Shown here piece by piece: positions 1 to 8,542 of a DNA stretch of 54,233 nt (position 1 is its first letter; the number at the start of each line of letters is the position of its first letter). The position numbers were made by a program, and so were the translations under genes. Origin of the DNA: Alphaproteobacteria bacterium (GTDB lineage: Bacteria > Pseudomonadota > Alphaproteobacteria > UBA8366); contig JAOTYV010000001.1 in NCBI GenBank assembly GCA_029861675.1, positions 1 through 54,233 of the forward strand, in the 5' to 3' direction. The notes under the pieces are model-generated. The model was not told the origin of the DNA. It saw nothing but the letters and a program-made list of their open reading frames with translations, and made no database searches.

Positions 1-519
1 CGCTGCACCATAGGTGCCGTTGGTCGCGGTCGAGTGCCATCCGTTGAGATAATGGCCATCCCCCATCAGCATGCCGACACGGGCTTCCGCCTCGACGCCG
101 GCGACGAAGGCGGTGAGCAGGTCCCGGCCCGACGCGCCGTCGCGTTCCGCGACCGCGAAGACGACGGGCGCCACCGGCGCGGTCGGATGTCCCTTGAGCG
201 CCCGCAAGCAGTCGTCGTAATCGAGTGCATGCCCGGCCGATCCGTTGATCAGCGCCGCCTGGCTGGCGGTTCCCCGGGCGTTCAATCCGATCAGGGTCGC
301 CTTGTCGCCGAGGCCGTCGGCCGCCGCGAAATCCAACAGCTTTTGCACCAGCGGTTCCTGCGCGCCGGCCAGCGTCACGCCGAGCCAATCCAGCAGGCAT
401 TGCTTGGCAACTTCGACCGCCGTGGCGGGCAACCTTTCGAAGGTCATGCCGCTTGCCAGTTCGGCGAGCCTCCGCGTCACATCGGTTGAGCCTTGCGTGG
501 TGTCGAGCGCGCGTTCCAT
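1..519 (-). CDS. MmgE/PrpD family protein, N-terminal part (runs off window)
   Basis: The minus strand is open from an ATG at 519 to the window edge, giving 173 residues without a stop. The translation carries the family hallmark HALDYDD near residue 95, preceded by a helix ending in CLLDWLGVTLAG. The family includes 2-methylcitrate dehydratase (PrpD) and cis-aconitate decarboxylase relatives, cytosolic enzymes that dehydrate or decarboxylate tricarboxylic acids. The exact substrate cannot be told from this fragment, which is less than half of a normal ~450-residue protein. It is divergent from the TRAP operon that starts at 716, so the two may share the 196-bp intergenic control region and handle related organic acids (inference). 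Confidence 0.88.
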   Translation of the reverse strand, partial: MERALDTTQGSTDVTRRLAELASGMTFERLPATAVEVAKQCLLDWLGVTLAGAQEPLVQKLLDFAAADGLGDKATLIGLNARGTASQAALINGSAGHALDYDDCLRALKGHPTAPVAPVVFAVAERDGASGRDLLTAFVAGVEAEARVGMLMGDGHYLNGWHSTATNGTYGAA

Positions 520-715
520 CGGGGGACTCCTGCGGTATGGGATGTGTGTGAGTAGCGTCGATACTAGCACCAAATTTATTGTCTTGCGCAATGAGCCGGA
601 GGCTACGCGCACGTGATTCCTCACATATTTTTTAACTTGCATGACCGGCGCTTGTCTACTCGCAGCGGTAGTCAGGGACTGAATGAACAGTTCCGATAAG
701 AGAAGGTGGGAGATC

Positions 716-1750
716 ATGAAACACATTTTGGTTGGCGCCGTTGCTGCCGCCGCTGTGGCATTCGCGGGGGCCGCGAACGCACAGACCGTCATTAAAATTC
801 AGACCGCGAACGCCGCCGGCAGTTTCTCGCTGAAGTATTTGAAAGACAATTGGGTGCCGAAGCTTGAGGCCATGACATACGGCAATCTCAAGATCGATAT
901 TCGACCCAGCAAGACCGTTGTGCCGCATCGCGAAACGCCGCAGGCGGTCGCCGCCGGCATCCTGCAGGGCGATAACAACGCCGTCGCCTATTTTGCCGGG
1001 CGCGATCCGGTATTCGGCATTCTTGGCGATCTGATCGCCGGGTATGACACCCCTGCGCAGAAACAGATGTTCTTCCGTTTCGGCGGTGGCGTCGAAGTTT
1101 TGCAGAAAGCCTGGGACAAGCATTTGCCGGGTAAGATTCACGTCGTTGGCGCCGGGCCGTTCGCGAAAGAAGCCTTCGTGTCGACCGTGCCGATCAGGAC
1201 CGTCGCGGAGTTCAAGGGGCTGAAATTGCGGTCGCCGGAAGGCATGGCGGCCGAAGTGTTCCGCCGCGTCGGCGCCGCACCGACCTCCATTCCGTTCCCG
1301 GAGTTGTACACCGCGCTCGAGAAAAAAGTCGTCGATGCCGCCGATGCGAGTTCCTATACGAACAACTCATCGCTCGGTTTCAACAAGATCGCCAAGTACC
1401 CGATTTATCCGGGAATTCATTCGATGGCGGTTTTGCAATTCGTCATCAATAAAAAGGTGTGGGACAAGATCGGGCCGCAGGGCCAGGCCGCGCTCACGAC
1501 CTGGTACTATGCCGCGTGGACCGATATGACCCGGGCGACCGATTTGCAGGATCGCAAGCTTGTTGCCGCCGATCGGGCGGGGACCGGCACAAAGGGAATT
1601 ACGATCGTCAACTGGAGCCAAGCCGAGCGCGATAAGTTTCGCAAAGTTGCGCAGGGCGCCTGGGAGGACGTTTCCAAGCAGAGCCCGTTGGCCAAGGAAG
1701 CCTACGACGCTAACATCAAGTTCATGAAAACGTTGGGCCTCCTCAAGTAG
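716..1750 (+). CDS. dctP: TRAP transporter solute-binding protein (DctP family)
   Basis: Periplasmic binding protein of a tripartite ATP-independent transporter, 344 residues. I chose the ATG at 716, not an upstream in-frame ATG at 683, because it starts a clean signal peptide (MKHILVG..., probable cleavage after AANA near residue 22) and is preceded by the purine-rich AGAAGGTGGGAG. The body shows the DctP signature: an Arg in KLRSPEG followed by GAAPTSIPFPELYTAL and a VDAAD segment, the region that clamps a carboxylate ligand. It is first in the operon with dctQ and dctM, separated from them by 85 bp that contain a stem-loop. The ligand is unknown; an organic acid is expected for the family. 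Confidence 0.93.
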   Translation: MKHILVGAVAAAAVAFAGAANAQTVIKIQTANAAGSFSLKYLKDNWVPKLEAMTYGNLKIDIRPSKTVVPHRETPQAVAAGILQGDNNAVAYFAGRDPVFGILGDLIAGYDTPAQKQMFFRFGGGVEVLQKAWDKHLPGKIHVVGAGPFAKEAFVSTVPIRTVAEFKGLKLRSPEGMAAEVFRRVGAAPTSIPFPELYTALEKKVVDAADASSYTNNSSLGFNKIAKYPIYPGIHSMAVLQFVINKKVWDKIGPQGQAALTTWYYAAWTDMTRATDLQDRKLVAADRAGTGTKGITIVNWSQAERDKFRKVAQGAWEDVSKQSPLAKEAYDANIKFMKTLGLLK

Positions 1751-1784
1751 GCGGTTCGACAACGATAAAATCTAAACTTGAACA

Positions 1785-1813
1785 TGCCGTGACGGGATTG
1801 CCTCGTCACGGCA
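1785..1813 (+). promoter_or_regulatory. Intercistronic stem-loop between TRAP SBP and permease genes
   Basis: A perfect 10-bp inverted repeat, TGCCGTGACG (1785-1794) and CGTCACGGCA (1804-1813), with a 9-base loop. No T-run follows, so it is not a standard terminator. It lies between the binding-protein gene and dctQ, where a hairpin commonly protects the upstream mRNA end so that the binding protein is made in excess of the membrane subunits (inference). Confidence 0.7.
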
Positions 1814-1835
1814 CGTTTCAGTTGGAGCCCTGCCA

Positions 1836-2354
1836 ATGAATGCTTTGCTTCGCGCCGTGGACCGGCTCAACCAGTATATCGGTTTGTCGGTCAGCCACCT
1901 CTACATGATCTGCGCCGCCGTCACTGTTTACGAGGTGGCCATGCGGTATTTCTTCAACGCGCCGCCGCAATGGGCGTTCGAGGTTGTCATGGTGGTGTGC
2001 GGCTCGGCCTGGGCTCTGTCCGGCTCCTATATCACGATGCGCCGGGCGCATATTGCGATCACCGTCGTGTATGAACATGCCAAGGGCAGAGGCAAGTGGT
2101 GGCTCGACCTGGTCATCCTGCTGATCAGCTTGGCCGCGATGTTTACGTTTACCTACGCGCTCTACGACCCGATGGTCCATGCGGTTTCCAGTTTGGAACG
2201 CAGCGGCACATCCTTCAACTCGCCCGAGCCGCTCATCCTCAAGACACTGCTGTTCGTCGGTGCTCTGCTTTACGGTGTGCAGTTGATCGTGAATCTTATC
2301 AAGCACTTGACCGGGCACGGTGTCCCGAAGTCGACAGAGCTTCCGGGAGACTGA
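1836..2354 (+). CDS. dctQ: TRAP transporter small permease (DctQ family)
   Basis: Small integral-membrane subunit, 172 residues, normal for DctQ. Four hydrophobic segments can be seen. The family region around EVAMRYFFNAPPQWAFE and the later RRAHIAI segment match the Q-subunit pattern (an aromatic/proline loop, then RxxHIxI). It bridges the binding protein and the large DctM permease in a sodium-driven importer. Its start is preceded by GTTGGAGCCCTGCCA, and its stop lies 4 bp before the dctM ATG, so translation is probably coupled. Confidence 0.9.
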   Translation: MNALLRAVDRLNQYIGLSVSHLYMICAAVTVYEVAMRYFFNAPPQWAFEVVMVVCGSAWALSGSYITMRRAHIAITVVYEHAKGRGKWWLDLVILLISLAAMFTFTYALYDPMVHAVSSLERSGTSFNSPEPLILKTLLFVGALLYGVQLIVNLIKHLTGHGVPKSTELPGD

Positions 2355-2358
2355 ACCC

Positions 2359-3678
2359 ATGGTCGATATCCAAACAGCGACGCTGATCATCGTCGCATCG
2401 ATGATCTTGCTGATGATGGTGGGCATACCGCTCGGCATCGTCACCTTGACCGTTTCGATCTGCACGGCGCTGGCCTATTTCGGTATACCGGGCCTGTTCC
2501 TGGTGGCGAGCAACGCGCAGGGCCTGCTCGAGGCCTATCCTTTGGTGGCGGTGCCGCTGTTCGTGCTCATGGCGAACATCCTCGAACGCTCCGGCGTGGC
2601 GGAAGACCTGTTCGACGCGATGTCGATGATCGCCGGCCGGCTGCGCGGCGGCGTGGCGGTGCAAACGACGCTGGTCGCCGTCCTGATGGCGGCGATGACC
2701 GGGATCATGGGCGGTGAAATCGTCATGCTCGGACTGATAGCACTGCCGCAGATGCTGCGGCTCGGCTACGACAAGAAGCTCGCGATGGGAACGATCTGTG
2801 CCGGTGGCTCGCTGGCGACATTGATCCCGCCATCGGTCATCATGATCATCTATGGCCTGACCGCCAACGTCTCGATTTCCGACCTGTTCCTGGGCGGTTT
2901 TCTGCCGGGCCTGCTGCTGGCGAGCCTGTATATCTCCTACATCATGATTCGCTGCAGACTGCAGCCGCATTTGGCGCCGCTCCCCGAAGAGGGATTGATC
3001 CAACTGTCCGGGGCGGAAAAGGCGACAAAGCTCAAGGGCCTGATCCTGCCGATGCTGCTGATCCTCTGGGTACTCGGCAGTATCTATGGCGGTATTGCCA
3101 CGGTGACCGAAGCCGCGGCCGTCGGCGTGTTCGGCGCCGTCGCGGCGGCGGCGTCGCGCAAGAAGCTTTCCTGGGACATGCTCCAGGAAGCCCTGCGCAA
3201 GACCATGATCACGGTCGGCACCATCGTCTGGCTGATCCTGGGCGCCGTCAGCTTCGTCGGGATCTACAACGTCATCGGCGGCAATGAATTCATCCAGGGG
3301 CTGTTGCGCGGTCTCGATATCCCGCCGCTTGGCGTGATCTTCGTGATCATGGGCATTCTCATCGTGCTGGGCACGTTCATGGAATGGATCGCGATCGCCT
3401 ATATCACCGTGCCGATCTTCGCGCCGGTGATCGTCGGTCTCGGCTTCGACCCGATCTGGTTCGGCGTCCTGTTCGTCATGAACATTCAGATCTATTTCCT
3501 GTCGCCGCCCTTTGGGCCCGCCTGTTTCTGGCTAAAGAGCGTGGCCCCTCCGGATATAACGCTGCAGGAAATATTCATGGCCGTGCTGCCGTTTATCGGA
3601 CTGCAGATCATCGGTCTGACGCTGGTGATCGTCTTTCCGGAAATCGTGCTGGTCCTGCCGCGGCTGCTGGGCGGATAG
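2359..3678 (+). CDS. dctM: TRAP transporter large permease (DctM family)
   Basis: Large membrane subunit, 439 residues with about 12 hydrophobic segments, the normal size. The ATG at 2359 follows GGGAGA and sits 4 bp after the dctQ stop; an upstream in-frame start at 2320 would only overlap dctQ. Typical DctM sequences are visible, including LEAYPLVAVPLFVLMANI, GGSLATLIPPSVIMIIYG and NIQIYFLSPPFGPACFWLK. It forms the ion-coupled translocation path. Its TAG stop is also the first three bases of dispersed repeat copy 1, and a rho-independent terminator follows at 3790. Confidence 0.93.
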   Translation: MVDIQTATLIIVASMILLMMVGIPLGIVTLTVSICTALAYFGIPGLFLVASNAQGLLEAYPLVAVPLFVLMANILERSGVAEDLFDAMSMIAGRLRGGVAVQTTLVAVLMAAMTGIMGGEIVMLGLIALPQMLRLGYDKKLAMGTICAGGSLATLIPPSVIMIIYGLTANVSISDLFLGGFLPGLLLASLYISYIMIRCRLQPHLAPLPEEGLIQLSGAEKATKLKGLILPMLLILWVLGSIYGGIATVTEAAAVGVFGAVAAAASRKKLSWDMLQEALRKTMITVGTIVWLILGAVSFVGIYNVIGGNEFIQGLLRGLDIPPLGVIFVIMGILIVLGTFMEWIAIAYITVPIFAPVIVGLGFDPIWFGVLFVMNIQIYFLSPPFGPACFWLKSVAPPDITLQEIFMAVLPFIGLQIIGLTLVIVFPEIVLVLPRLLGG

Positions 3679-3780
3679 ACCAATTCTTGTTTAAATTGAC
3701 CCAAGAGAAATGGTCTATCTCTTTATTTTTGAGCAAATACGTCGTCGCGAACCGTTCCGGTTCGCTCGGGATTTGCTATA
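3676..3780 (+). repeat. Dispersed two-hairpin element, copy 1
   Basis: First of three copies of a 105-base intergenic element, here in plus orientation. It opens with TAGACC (the TAG being the dctM stop) and ends GATTTGCTATA. The left half pairs TAGACCA with TGGTCTA. The right half is a longer hairpin with outer arms GCAAAT/ATTTGC around GCGAACCG/CGGTTCGC. Ungapped hand comparison over the first 101 bases gives 88 matches with copy 2 and 89 with copy 3. Both ends carry TA. Short length, hairpins and TA ends resemble a MITE or REP-like element; I do not recognise a named family. Confidence 0.85.
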
Positions 3781-3789
3781 ACGCACAAC

Positions 3790-3825
3790 GCCGTCGGCGC
3801 TCTGAGCGCCGGCGGTTTTTGTTTT
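3790..3825 (+). terminator. Rho-independent terminator of the TRAP operon
   Basis: The stem CGCCGTCGGCGCT / AGCGCCGGCGG closes on a CTG loop and is followed directly by TTTTTGTTTT. It lies about 110 bp downstream of dctM, just after repeat copy 1, and points with the TRAP genes. Confidence 0.85.
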
Positions 3826-3851
3826 CGAATTGTAGGTTTAAAGCGAGGCGG

Positions 3852-3986
3852 TCAGTTCAGGCTGGTGGCGGGAAGCGACCAGTAGAACATGATGAAGACG
3901 ATAATGGCGCCAAGCGCATACCCGCCGATGGTGGTCCAGATATTCATCCGATCCGGCATCAGGTCGTCGGGATCATCCTGCATCAT
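3852..3986 (-). CDS. Small single-span membrane protein, 44 residues
   Basis: A 45-codon reading frame. It starts ATG ATG with GAGGG 8-10 bases upstream. An acidic head (MMQDDPDDLMPDRM) is followed by one hydrophobic segment, about residues 17-38 (TTIGGYALGAIIVFIMFYWS), and a short tail ending SLN. The charge pattern and ribosome-binding site support a real membrane microprotein. It lies alone between the converging TRAP terminator and the sulfatase gene that starts at 4152. I do not recognise a family; a small accessory subunit of a respiratory or transport complex is one possibility, with no direct evidence. Confidence 0.5.
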   Translation of the reverse strand: MMQDDPDDLMPDRMNIWTTIGGYALGAIIVFIMFYWSLPATSLN

Positions 3987-4151
3987 CGGCTTGGCCCTCG
4001 CTTTCGACGGCGATTATCCGCGCATCTCACCGGTTGGTCAACGGCCCAATATCTGGCCAGCGGTGAGGGCGCGCGGTAGGATCGGCAGCCCCGCCGTCCG
4101 ACACGCCCGTCTCTGCGGCATTCATGCGATCCGCAATTAAATGGAGCCCCC

Positions 4152-5501
4152 ATGGCCAAGAAAAACCCGAATATCGTCCTCATCCTCGCCGACAATCTCG
4201 GTTGGGGCGAACTTGGCTGTTACGGCGGCGGCGTCCTGCGGGGGGCGCCGACACCGCGCATCGACGCGTTGGGTCTGCAGGGGTTGCGGTTCCTGAATTT
4301 CAATGTCGAGAGCGATTGCGTGCCGACACGCTCCGCGCTGATGACCGGCCGCCAGGCGATCCGCACCGGCGCGTTTCAATCGGTCCCTGCCGGCTTGCCC
4401 CAGGGGCTGACCAAATGGGAGGTGCTGCTGCCCGAGGTGTTGTCGGCGCAAGGTTACGCCACCGCGCATTACGGCAAATGGCATCTCGGCGATATCGAGG
4501 GCCGGTTTCCGAACGATCGCGGATTCGACGAATGGTACGGCCTGCCGCGCACGACCAACGAATCGCTTTTCACAACATCGCATGGCTATGACTCGGACAT
4601 TGTTGGTTTGCCCTATGTCATGGAGGGAAAGAAGGGCGGGAAATCCTCGAACGTCAAGGTATTCGACAACGATGAACGGCGGCTGATCGACGGTGAGCTG
4701 GTCGACCGGACGATCGATTTCATGAAAAAACAGACCGCGGCGAAGACTCCGTTCTTTGCCTATGTGCCGATTACGCAGTTGCATTTCCCAAATCTGGCCC
4801 ATCCGGACTTTATGGGCGTTACCGGGCACGGCGAGATGGCCGATTCACTGGCCGAGATGGATCATCGGGTGGGGCAAATCGTGGATGCGGTCGATGCGCT
4901 CGGTATCGCCGAGGATACCATCCTGATGTTCGGCTCCGACAACGGGCCGGAATTTCGCCGGCCCTGGCGCGGCACGGCGGGATATTGGCGCAGCACCTAT
5001 CACACCGCGATGGAGGGCAGTCTGCGCGTGCCTTTCATGATGCGCTGGCCGGGTCAAATTCCGGAAGGCGGCGTCAGCGACGAAATCGTCCATATCGCCG
5101 ACCTGTTCCCGACCCTGCTCGGCCTGATCGGCGCCGACCTGCCGGCCGACCGACCGCTCGACGGTGTGGACCAACTCGATTTCTTCCTCGGCAAACAGGA
5201 GAAATCCAACCGGGAAGGCTTCGTTTACTACATCAAGGATGAGTTGCGCGCGGTGAAGTGGCGCGAATGGAAAGTGCATCTTGTCTGGGAGCCGGAGGTC
5301 AATGACGGCGCGATCAAGCTGGAGGCGCCATACCTGTTCAACCTGATCCAGGATCCGAAGGAAGAGACCAACGTGATGGTAGAGAACGGTTGGGTGCGCA
5401 GCGTTGCAATGCGCATGGTCCATGAGTTCCGCCAGAGCCTAAAGGAAAACCCGCCGATCCCGCCGGGTGCGCCCGATCCCTATACGCCGCCGGGCAAGTG
5501 A
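4152..5501 (+). CDS. Sulfatase (arylsulfatase family, formylglycine type)
   Basis: Hydrolyses sulfate esters; 449 residues, normal for the family. The activation motif C-x-P-x-R is present as CVPTR at Cys56-Arg60, followed by SALMTGR, so Cys56 should be converted to formylglycine. The N-terminal metal loop reads ILADN (Asp14, Asn15) rather than the usual ADD. Other family marks are HYGKWHLGD (Lys109, His111) and GSDNGPE. There is no signal peptide, so it is predicted to be cytoplasmic, unlike many secreted sulfatases. No sulfatase-maturing enzyme is in the window. The ATG is preceded by TGGAGCCCCC. It may desulfate a substrate brought in by the TRAP system upstream (inference). Confidence 0.9.
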   Translation: MAKKNPNIVLILADNLGWGELGCYGGGVLRGAPTPRIDALGLQGLRFLNFNVESDCVPTRSALMTGRQAIRTGAFQSVPAGLPQGLTKWEVLLPEVLSAQGYATAHYGKWHLGDIEGRFPNDRGFDEWYGLPRTTNESLFTTSHGYDSDIVGLPYVMEGKKGGKSSNVKVFDNDERRLIDGELVDRTIDFMKKQTAAKTPFFAYVPITQLHFPNLAHPDFMGVTGHGEMADSLAEMDHRVGQIVDAVDALGIAEDTILMFGSDNGPEFRRPWRGTAGYWRSTYHTAMEGSLRVPFMMRWPGQIPEGGVSDEIVHIADLFPTLLGLIGADLPADRPLDGVDQLDFFLGKQEKSNREGFVYYIKDELRAVKWREWKVHLVWEPEVNDGAIKLEAPYLFNLIQDPKEETNVMVENGWVRSVAMRMVHEFRQSLKENPPIPPGAPDPYTPPGK

Positions 5502-5665
5502 GCGCCCGGCGAGCCGGACCTGAATTTGACATATCAGGATAGTGGCGGCTTTATTGGAGCGGATAAAAACAACAATGTGAAAGAGACATTGACGCTGTCC
5601 CGGAAGGGGCTGCATCCCGATACCGTCAAATACATCCGTTAAACAATCAAACGAGTATCCCTCCT

Positions 5666-6163
5666 ATGCCGTCTTTGCTTTGGGCGATCCGCACGGTCGC
5701 CGCCCTGACCGTCGTCCTTTTACTGGGCGCATGCGTCATCCAGCAACCGCCGCACCGCACCGGGCCTGGACCCGGCGTAACGCCTGCTCCTGTACCGGGA
5801 CCCGATCGCCAAGCGCGCTTCACGCATGCGCGGTATGCGGGTCCGTTCAGTTGCAAGCGATACGGGAGGCGCGCGTTTTTCGATCCGCGCAAGGGCGGCC
5901 AGTGCTGGAAATGCCCCGGCAGTCATCCGCAACGCACGGTGCTGCCCGTCACCGGCAAGCGGGCGTGTCAGCCACGCGGCACGATCGTCAGCCTGGGCGG
6001 CGTGCGCGCCAAGTATATGGGAAAACGGTGCCCGGCCGGCGCCTTCAAGCAACGGGGCGCGAAGCGATGCTTCAAGTGCCCGGCCGGATACCGGCCGCAC
6101 AATATCAAGGTCAAAACCGACCTGCGGCAGGTGCGAAACGCCTGCATTTCGAAGCGTCGCTGA
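5666..6163 (+). CDS. Cys-rich lipoprotein of unknown function
   Basis: 165 residues. The N-terminus is a lipoprotein signal with lipobox LLGAC, so the Cys near residue 23 should be lipidated. A Pro-rich linker follows, then a basic region with two related Cys units: GQCWKCPGSHPQRTV...RAC and KRCFKCPAGYRPHNI...NAC. The CxKCP core and paired downstream Cys suggest disulfide-bonded or metal-binding repeats in the periplasm or on the outer-membrane surface. I recognise no named family. It lies between the sulfatase and an enoyl-CoA hydratase gene on the same strand, with 164 bp of unexplained sequence upstream. Confidence 0.72.
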   Translation: MPSLLWAIRTVAALTVVLLLGACVIQQPPHRTGPGPGVTPAPVPGPDRQARFTHARYAGPFSCKRYGRRAFFDPRKGGQCWKCPGSHPQRTVLPVTGKRACQPRGTIVSLGGVRAKYMGKRCPAGAFKQRGAKRCFKCPAGYRPHNIKVKTDLRQVRNACISKRR

Positions 6164-6318
6164 TCGGAACGGGATTTAAATTTCGTTTCACGGCTTTCGC
6201 TATCGCCCCGACCGACTAAACTACGGACGACTCTATGGATGTAACCTGCGACGGGTTTGCGCCTTTCGGCGCGGCCCGCGCATGTCCTTTGTGGACGCGA
6301 CGAACGGACGGGCGGATC

Positions 6319-7125
6319 ATGACCTACAAGCACATTCTCTTCGACATCAGCGATCAAATTGCGACCATTACCCTGAATCGGCCCGAGGCGCGGAACGCGC
6401 TCAGCCTCGAGATGCGGGAAGATTTGAGCAATGCGCTCGAGGCCATCCGCGAAGGGGCGGGCGATACGGTGAAAGCGGTCATCCTTACCGGTGCGGGCGG
6501 CGCCTTCTGTGCCGGCGGCGACGTCAAGCGGATGGGCAGCAAAACCGAAACCGGCATCGAACACCGCAAGGCGATGCGGTCCGCGCACAACCGGATTTAC
6601 GATATCATTCACATGGAAGTGCCGGTCATCAGCCTGGTCGACGGTCCCGCCGCCGGCGCGGGCTGTAACTTGGCGCTGTTGGCGGATTTCGTGCTGGCGA
6701 CGCCGCGCGGCTTTTTCATGCAGGCCTTCGCGCGCATCGGTCTTGTGCCGGATTGGAGCGGCTTTTACATCCTACCGCGGCTGGTCGGAATCCAACGGGC
6801 GAAGGAACTGATCTACACCGGCCGCCGGGTCTATGCGGAGGAAGCCAAGGAACTGGGGATGGTCCTGCAGATCGTCGATCAGGAGAACGCCATGGCGGAA
6901 GCGCGCGAGTTCGCGGGCCGGTTCCGCCACGCCTCGACCGATGCGATCGGCGTCTCGAAGAACATCTTGAATCAATCCTACAATCAGGATTTCCGCACCC
7001 TGATCGAAATGGAAGCGATGGGCCAAAGCCTGGTCCGCGACACCGACTTCCACCGCGAGGCGGTACGGCGCTTCAAAGATAAGGATACGCCGCTGTTCGA
7101 TTGGGAAGCGCTGTCGAAGGGGTAA
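6319..7125 (+). CDS. Enoyl-CoA hydratase/isomerase family protein
   Basis: Crotonase-fold enzyme, 268 residues. I chose the ATG at 6319 (MTYKHILFD...), the usual family start; an in-frame ATG at 6235 would add 28 residues with no homology character. The CoA-binding/oxyanion motif GAGGAFCAGGDVKRM is present, followed by the second oxyanion segment DGPAAGAGCNLALLADF and GLVPDWSGFYILPRLVG. Members hydrate enoyl-CoA or shift double bases in fatty and aromatic acid breakdown. The cluster also holds a second crotonase and an acyl-CoA synthetase, which together would activate and process an imported acid (inference). Confidence 0.9.
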   Translation: MTYKHILFDISDQIATITLNRPEARNALSLEMREDLSNALEAIREGAGDTVKAVILTGAGGAFCAGGDVKRMGSKTETGIEHRKAMRSAHNRIYDIIHMEVPVISLVDGPAAGAGCNLALLADFVLATPRGFFMQAFARIGLVPDWSGFYILPRLVGIQRAKELIYTGRRVYAEEAKELGMVLQIVDQENAMAEAREFAGRFRHASTDAIGVSKNILNQSYNQDFRTLIEMEAMGQSLVRDTDFHREAVRRFKDKDTPLFDWEALSKG

Positions 7126-7297
7126 GGTGCCTTTGGATCGGGTGGAGCAATCCGCGCGGCAAACTGAAGTTGGATGATGGAACAAGCCTTCACCCTGAGC
7201 GAAGTCGATGACCGGATCCGGCTTGGCCAATGTCCGCGTTTTATCTCGGACCAGCAGTTTCCCGAAGCGGCTTGAGCCGGCGATTGCCGCCGCGCGC

Positions 7298-7402
7298 TAG
7301 ACCATTTCTAGTTCAAAGTGACTCAAGTGAGATGGTCTATCTCTTTGTTTATACGCAAATACGTCGTCGCGAACCGTTTCGGTTCGCGCGGGATTTGCTT
7401 TA
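7298..7402 (+). repeat. Dispersed two-hairpin element, copy 2
   Basis: Second copy, plus orientation, from TAGACCATTT to GATTTGCTTTA. The inner right-hand stem is perfect (GCGAACCG TTT CGGTTCGC), inside outer arms GCAAAT/ATTTGC. Its last three bases, TTA, are the complement of the TAA stop of the dioxygenase gene on the minus strand, so the element end supplies that stop. It has 88 of 101 matches with each of copies 1 and 3 by hand count. Confidence 0.85.
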
Positions 7403-8350
7403 ATCCGCCGCGGCGTTCGATTCCCAGGCGGAGATGATCGGCTCGCCCTTGATCAGGGCGCGGTGCAGCACACGGGGTTGCGTGTGGTCGATCTCCGAGC
7501 GCGCATGCATGGTGCAGCGGTTGTCCCAGAGCACCAGGTCGCCGATCGCCCAGTCATGGGTCCATTTCAAGTGATCCTGGGTTGCGTGATCCCACAGCTT
7601 GCCGAGAATGTCTTCGCTCTCCGCGTCGTCGAGTTCGACGATGAAGCTCGACGGCCATTCATAGTGGCGGCCGAGGTATAAGGCGCGCTTGCCGGTCAGC
7701 GGATGAATGCGGACGATCGGATGGGCCGGGCCCTTGATGTCGTCCCGTGATTTCGGCGGCTCGACAGTCGGACGGAACCGTCCGGCGGTGTTGCGGGTAT
7801 TGTCATGGCGGATGTGCTTGCCTTCGATCCGCTGCTTGAGGTCGTCGGGCAGCGTCTCGTAGGCGAGGTATTGATTGTTGAACGAGGTCTGACCGCCGCC
7901 GTTGACCGGCAGAACATGGGCGTGCAACAGGCTGCCGGCGGGCGGCGTGTCCACATAGGAATTATCCGTGTGCCATTTCAGCTCGAGGCTGCCGACCGCT
8001 TCGGTGATTTTTACCGGTTTGCCGTCCTTGTCCAGGTTGGAGACGATGCTGATGCCCGCATGTTTGGCGACACGGTGTGTTTCGCCCGCCTTGTGGCCGG
8101 CTTTCAGGAAATAGTCGCGCGAGCCCGCGGCCTGCTGCCCGCCGAAGACGTCCGCGGCGGCCAGCAACTGTTCGTCGCTCAGCTTCAGGCCGCGAAACAG
8201 CAGCACCAGGTGTTCGCCCCAAATCCGCTTGATCTCGGCGCCGACCTCCTCGGGCACTGCCTGCGCAAAGTCGATGCCGCGGACTTCCGCGCCGAGCGCC
8301 TTGCCAGAGGGAATAACTTCGATCGCGTCGAGCGTGTTGACGACAGCCAT
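7400..8350 (-). CDS. TauD/TfdA family Fe(II)/2-oxoglutarate dioxygenase
   Basis: 316 residues, normal for the family. The iron-binding triad is visible: His127 and Asp129 in KWHTDNSY, and His282 in RCTMHAR. The 2-oxoglutarate-binding Arg lies in the PRVLHRALIKG segment (about residue 293-297). The enzymes hydroxylate and cleave sulfonates, phenoxyacids or related substrates, using 2-oxoglutarate and O2 in the cytoplasm. The start follows a strong AGGAGG. The gene lies downstream of the second crotonase gene on the same strand with a 192-bp gap. With a sulfatase nearby, a sulfur-containing substrate is possible but unproven. Confidence 0.9.
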   Translation of the reverse strand: MAVVNTLDAIEVIPSGKALGAEVRGIDFAQAVPEEVGAEIKRIWGEHLVLLFRGLKLSDEQLLAAADVFGGQQAAGSRDYFLKAGHKAGETHRVAKHAGISIVSNLDKDGKPVKITEAVGSLELKWHTDNSYVDTPPAGSLLHAHVLPVNGGGQTSFNNQYLAYETLPDDLKQRIEGKHIRHDNTRNTAGRFRPTVEPPKSRDDIKGPAHPIVRIHPLTGKRALYLGRHYEWPSSFIVELDDAESEDILGKLWDHATQDHLKWTHDWAIGDLVLWDNRCTMHARSEIDHTQPRVLHRALIKGEPIISAWESNAAAD

Positions 8351-8542
8351 GGCGTGGTCCTCCTGTGGCAGAGATAAGCTCTGGAATCTATGGTTGGTTC
8401 GATATCCTGTGCGCCGGAAGCCCGGGCCGGGCGGCGGCGTGACGGTGGCTCTTAACGCATACCATTAAAGCAGATTTCATCGCGAATTCCCAGATGGCGC
8501 GGGACGATCAGGACGCCAGGAAAGTCGGGTTGCCGCGATGCG

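Noticed and set aside
34..616. Plus-strand open frames at the left end
   Set aside because: They are antisense to the MmgE/PrpD fragment, whose minus frame carries the HALDYDD motif; the plus frames have no family character.
3889..4140. Plus-strand open frame between the TRAP operon and the sulfatase
   Set aside because: It overlaps the 44-residue membrane protein on the other strand and has no recognisable features; the minus frame has the better start and composition.
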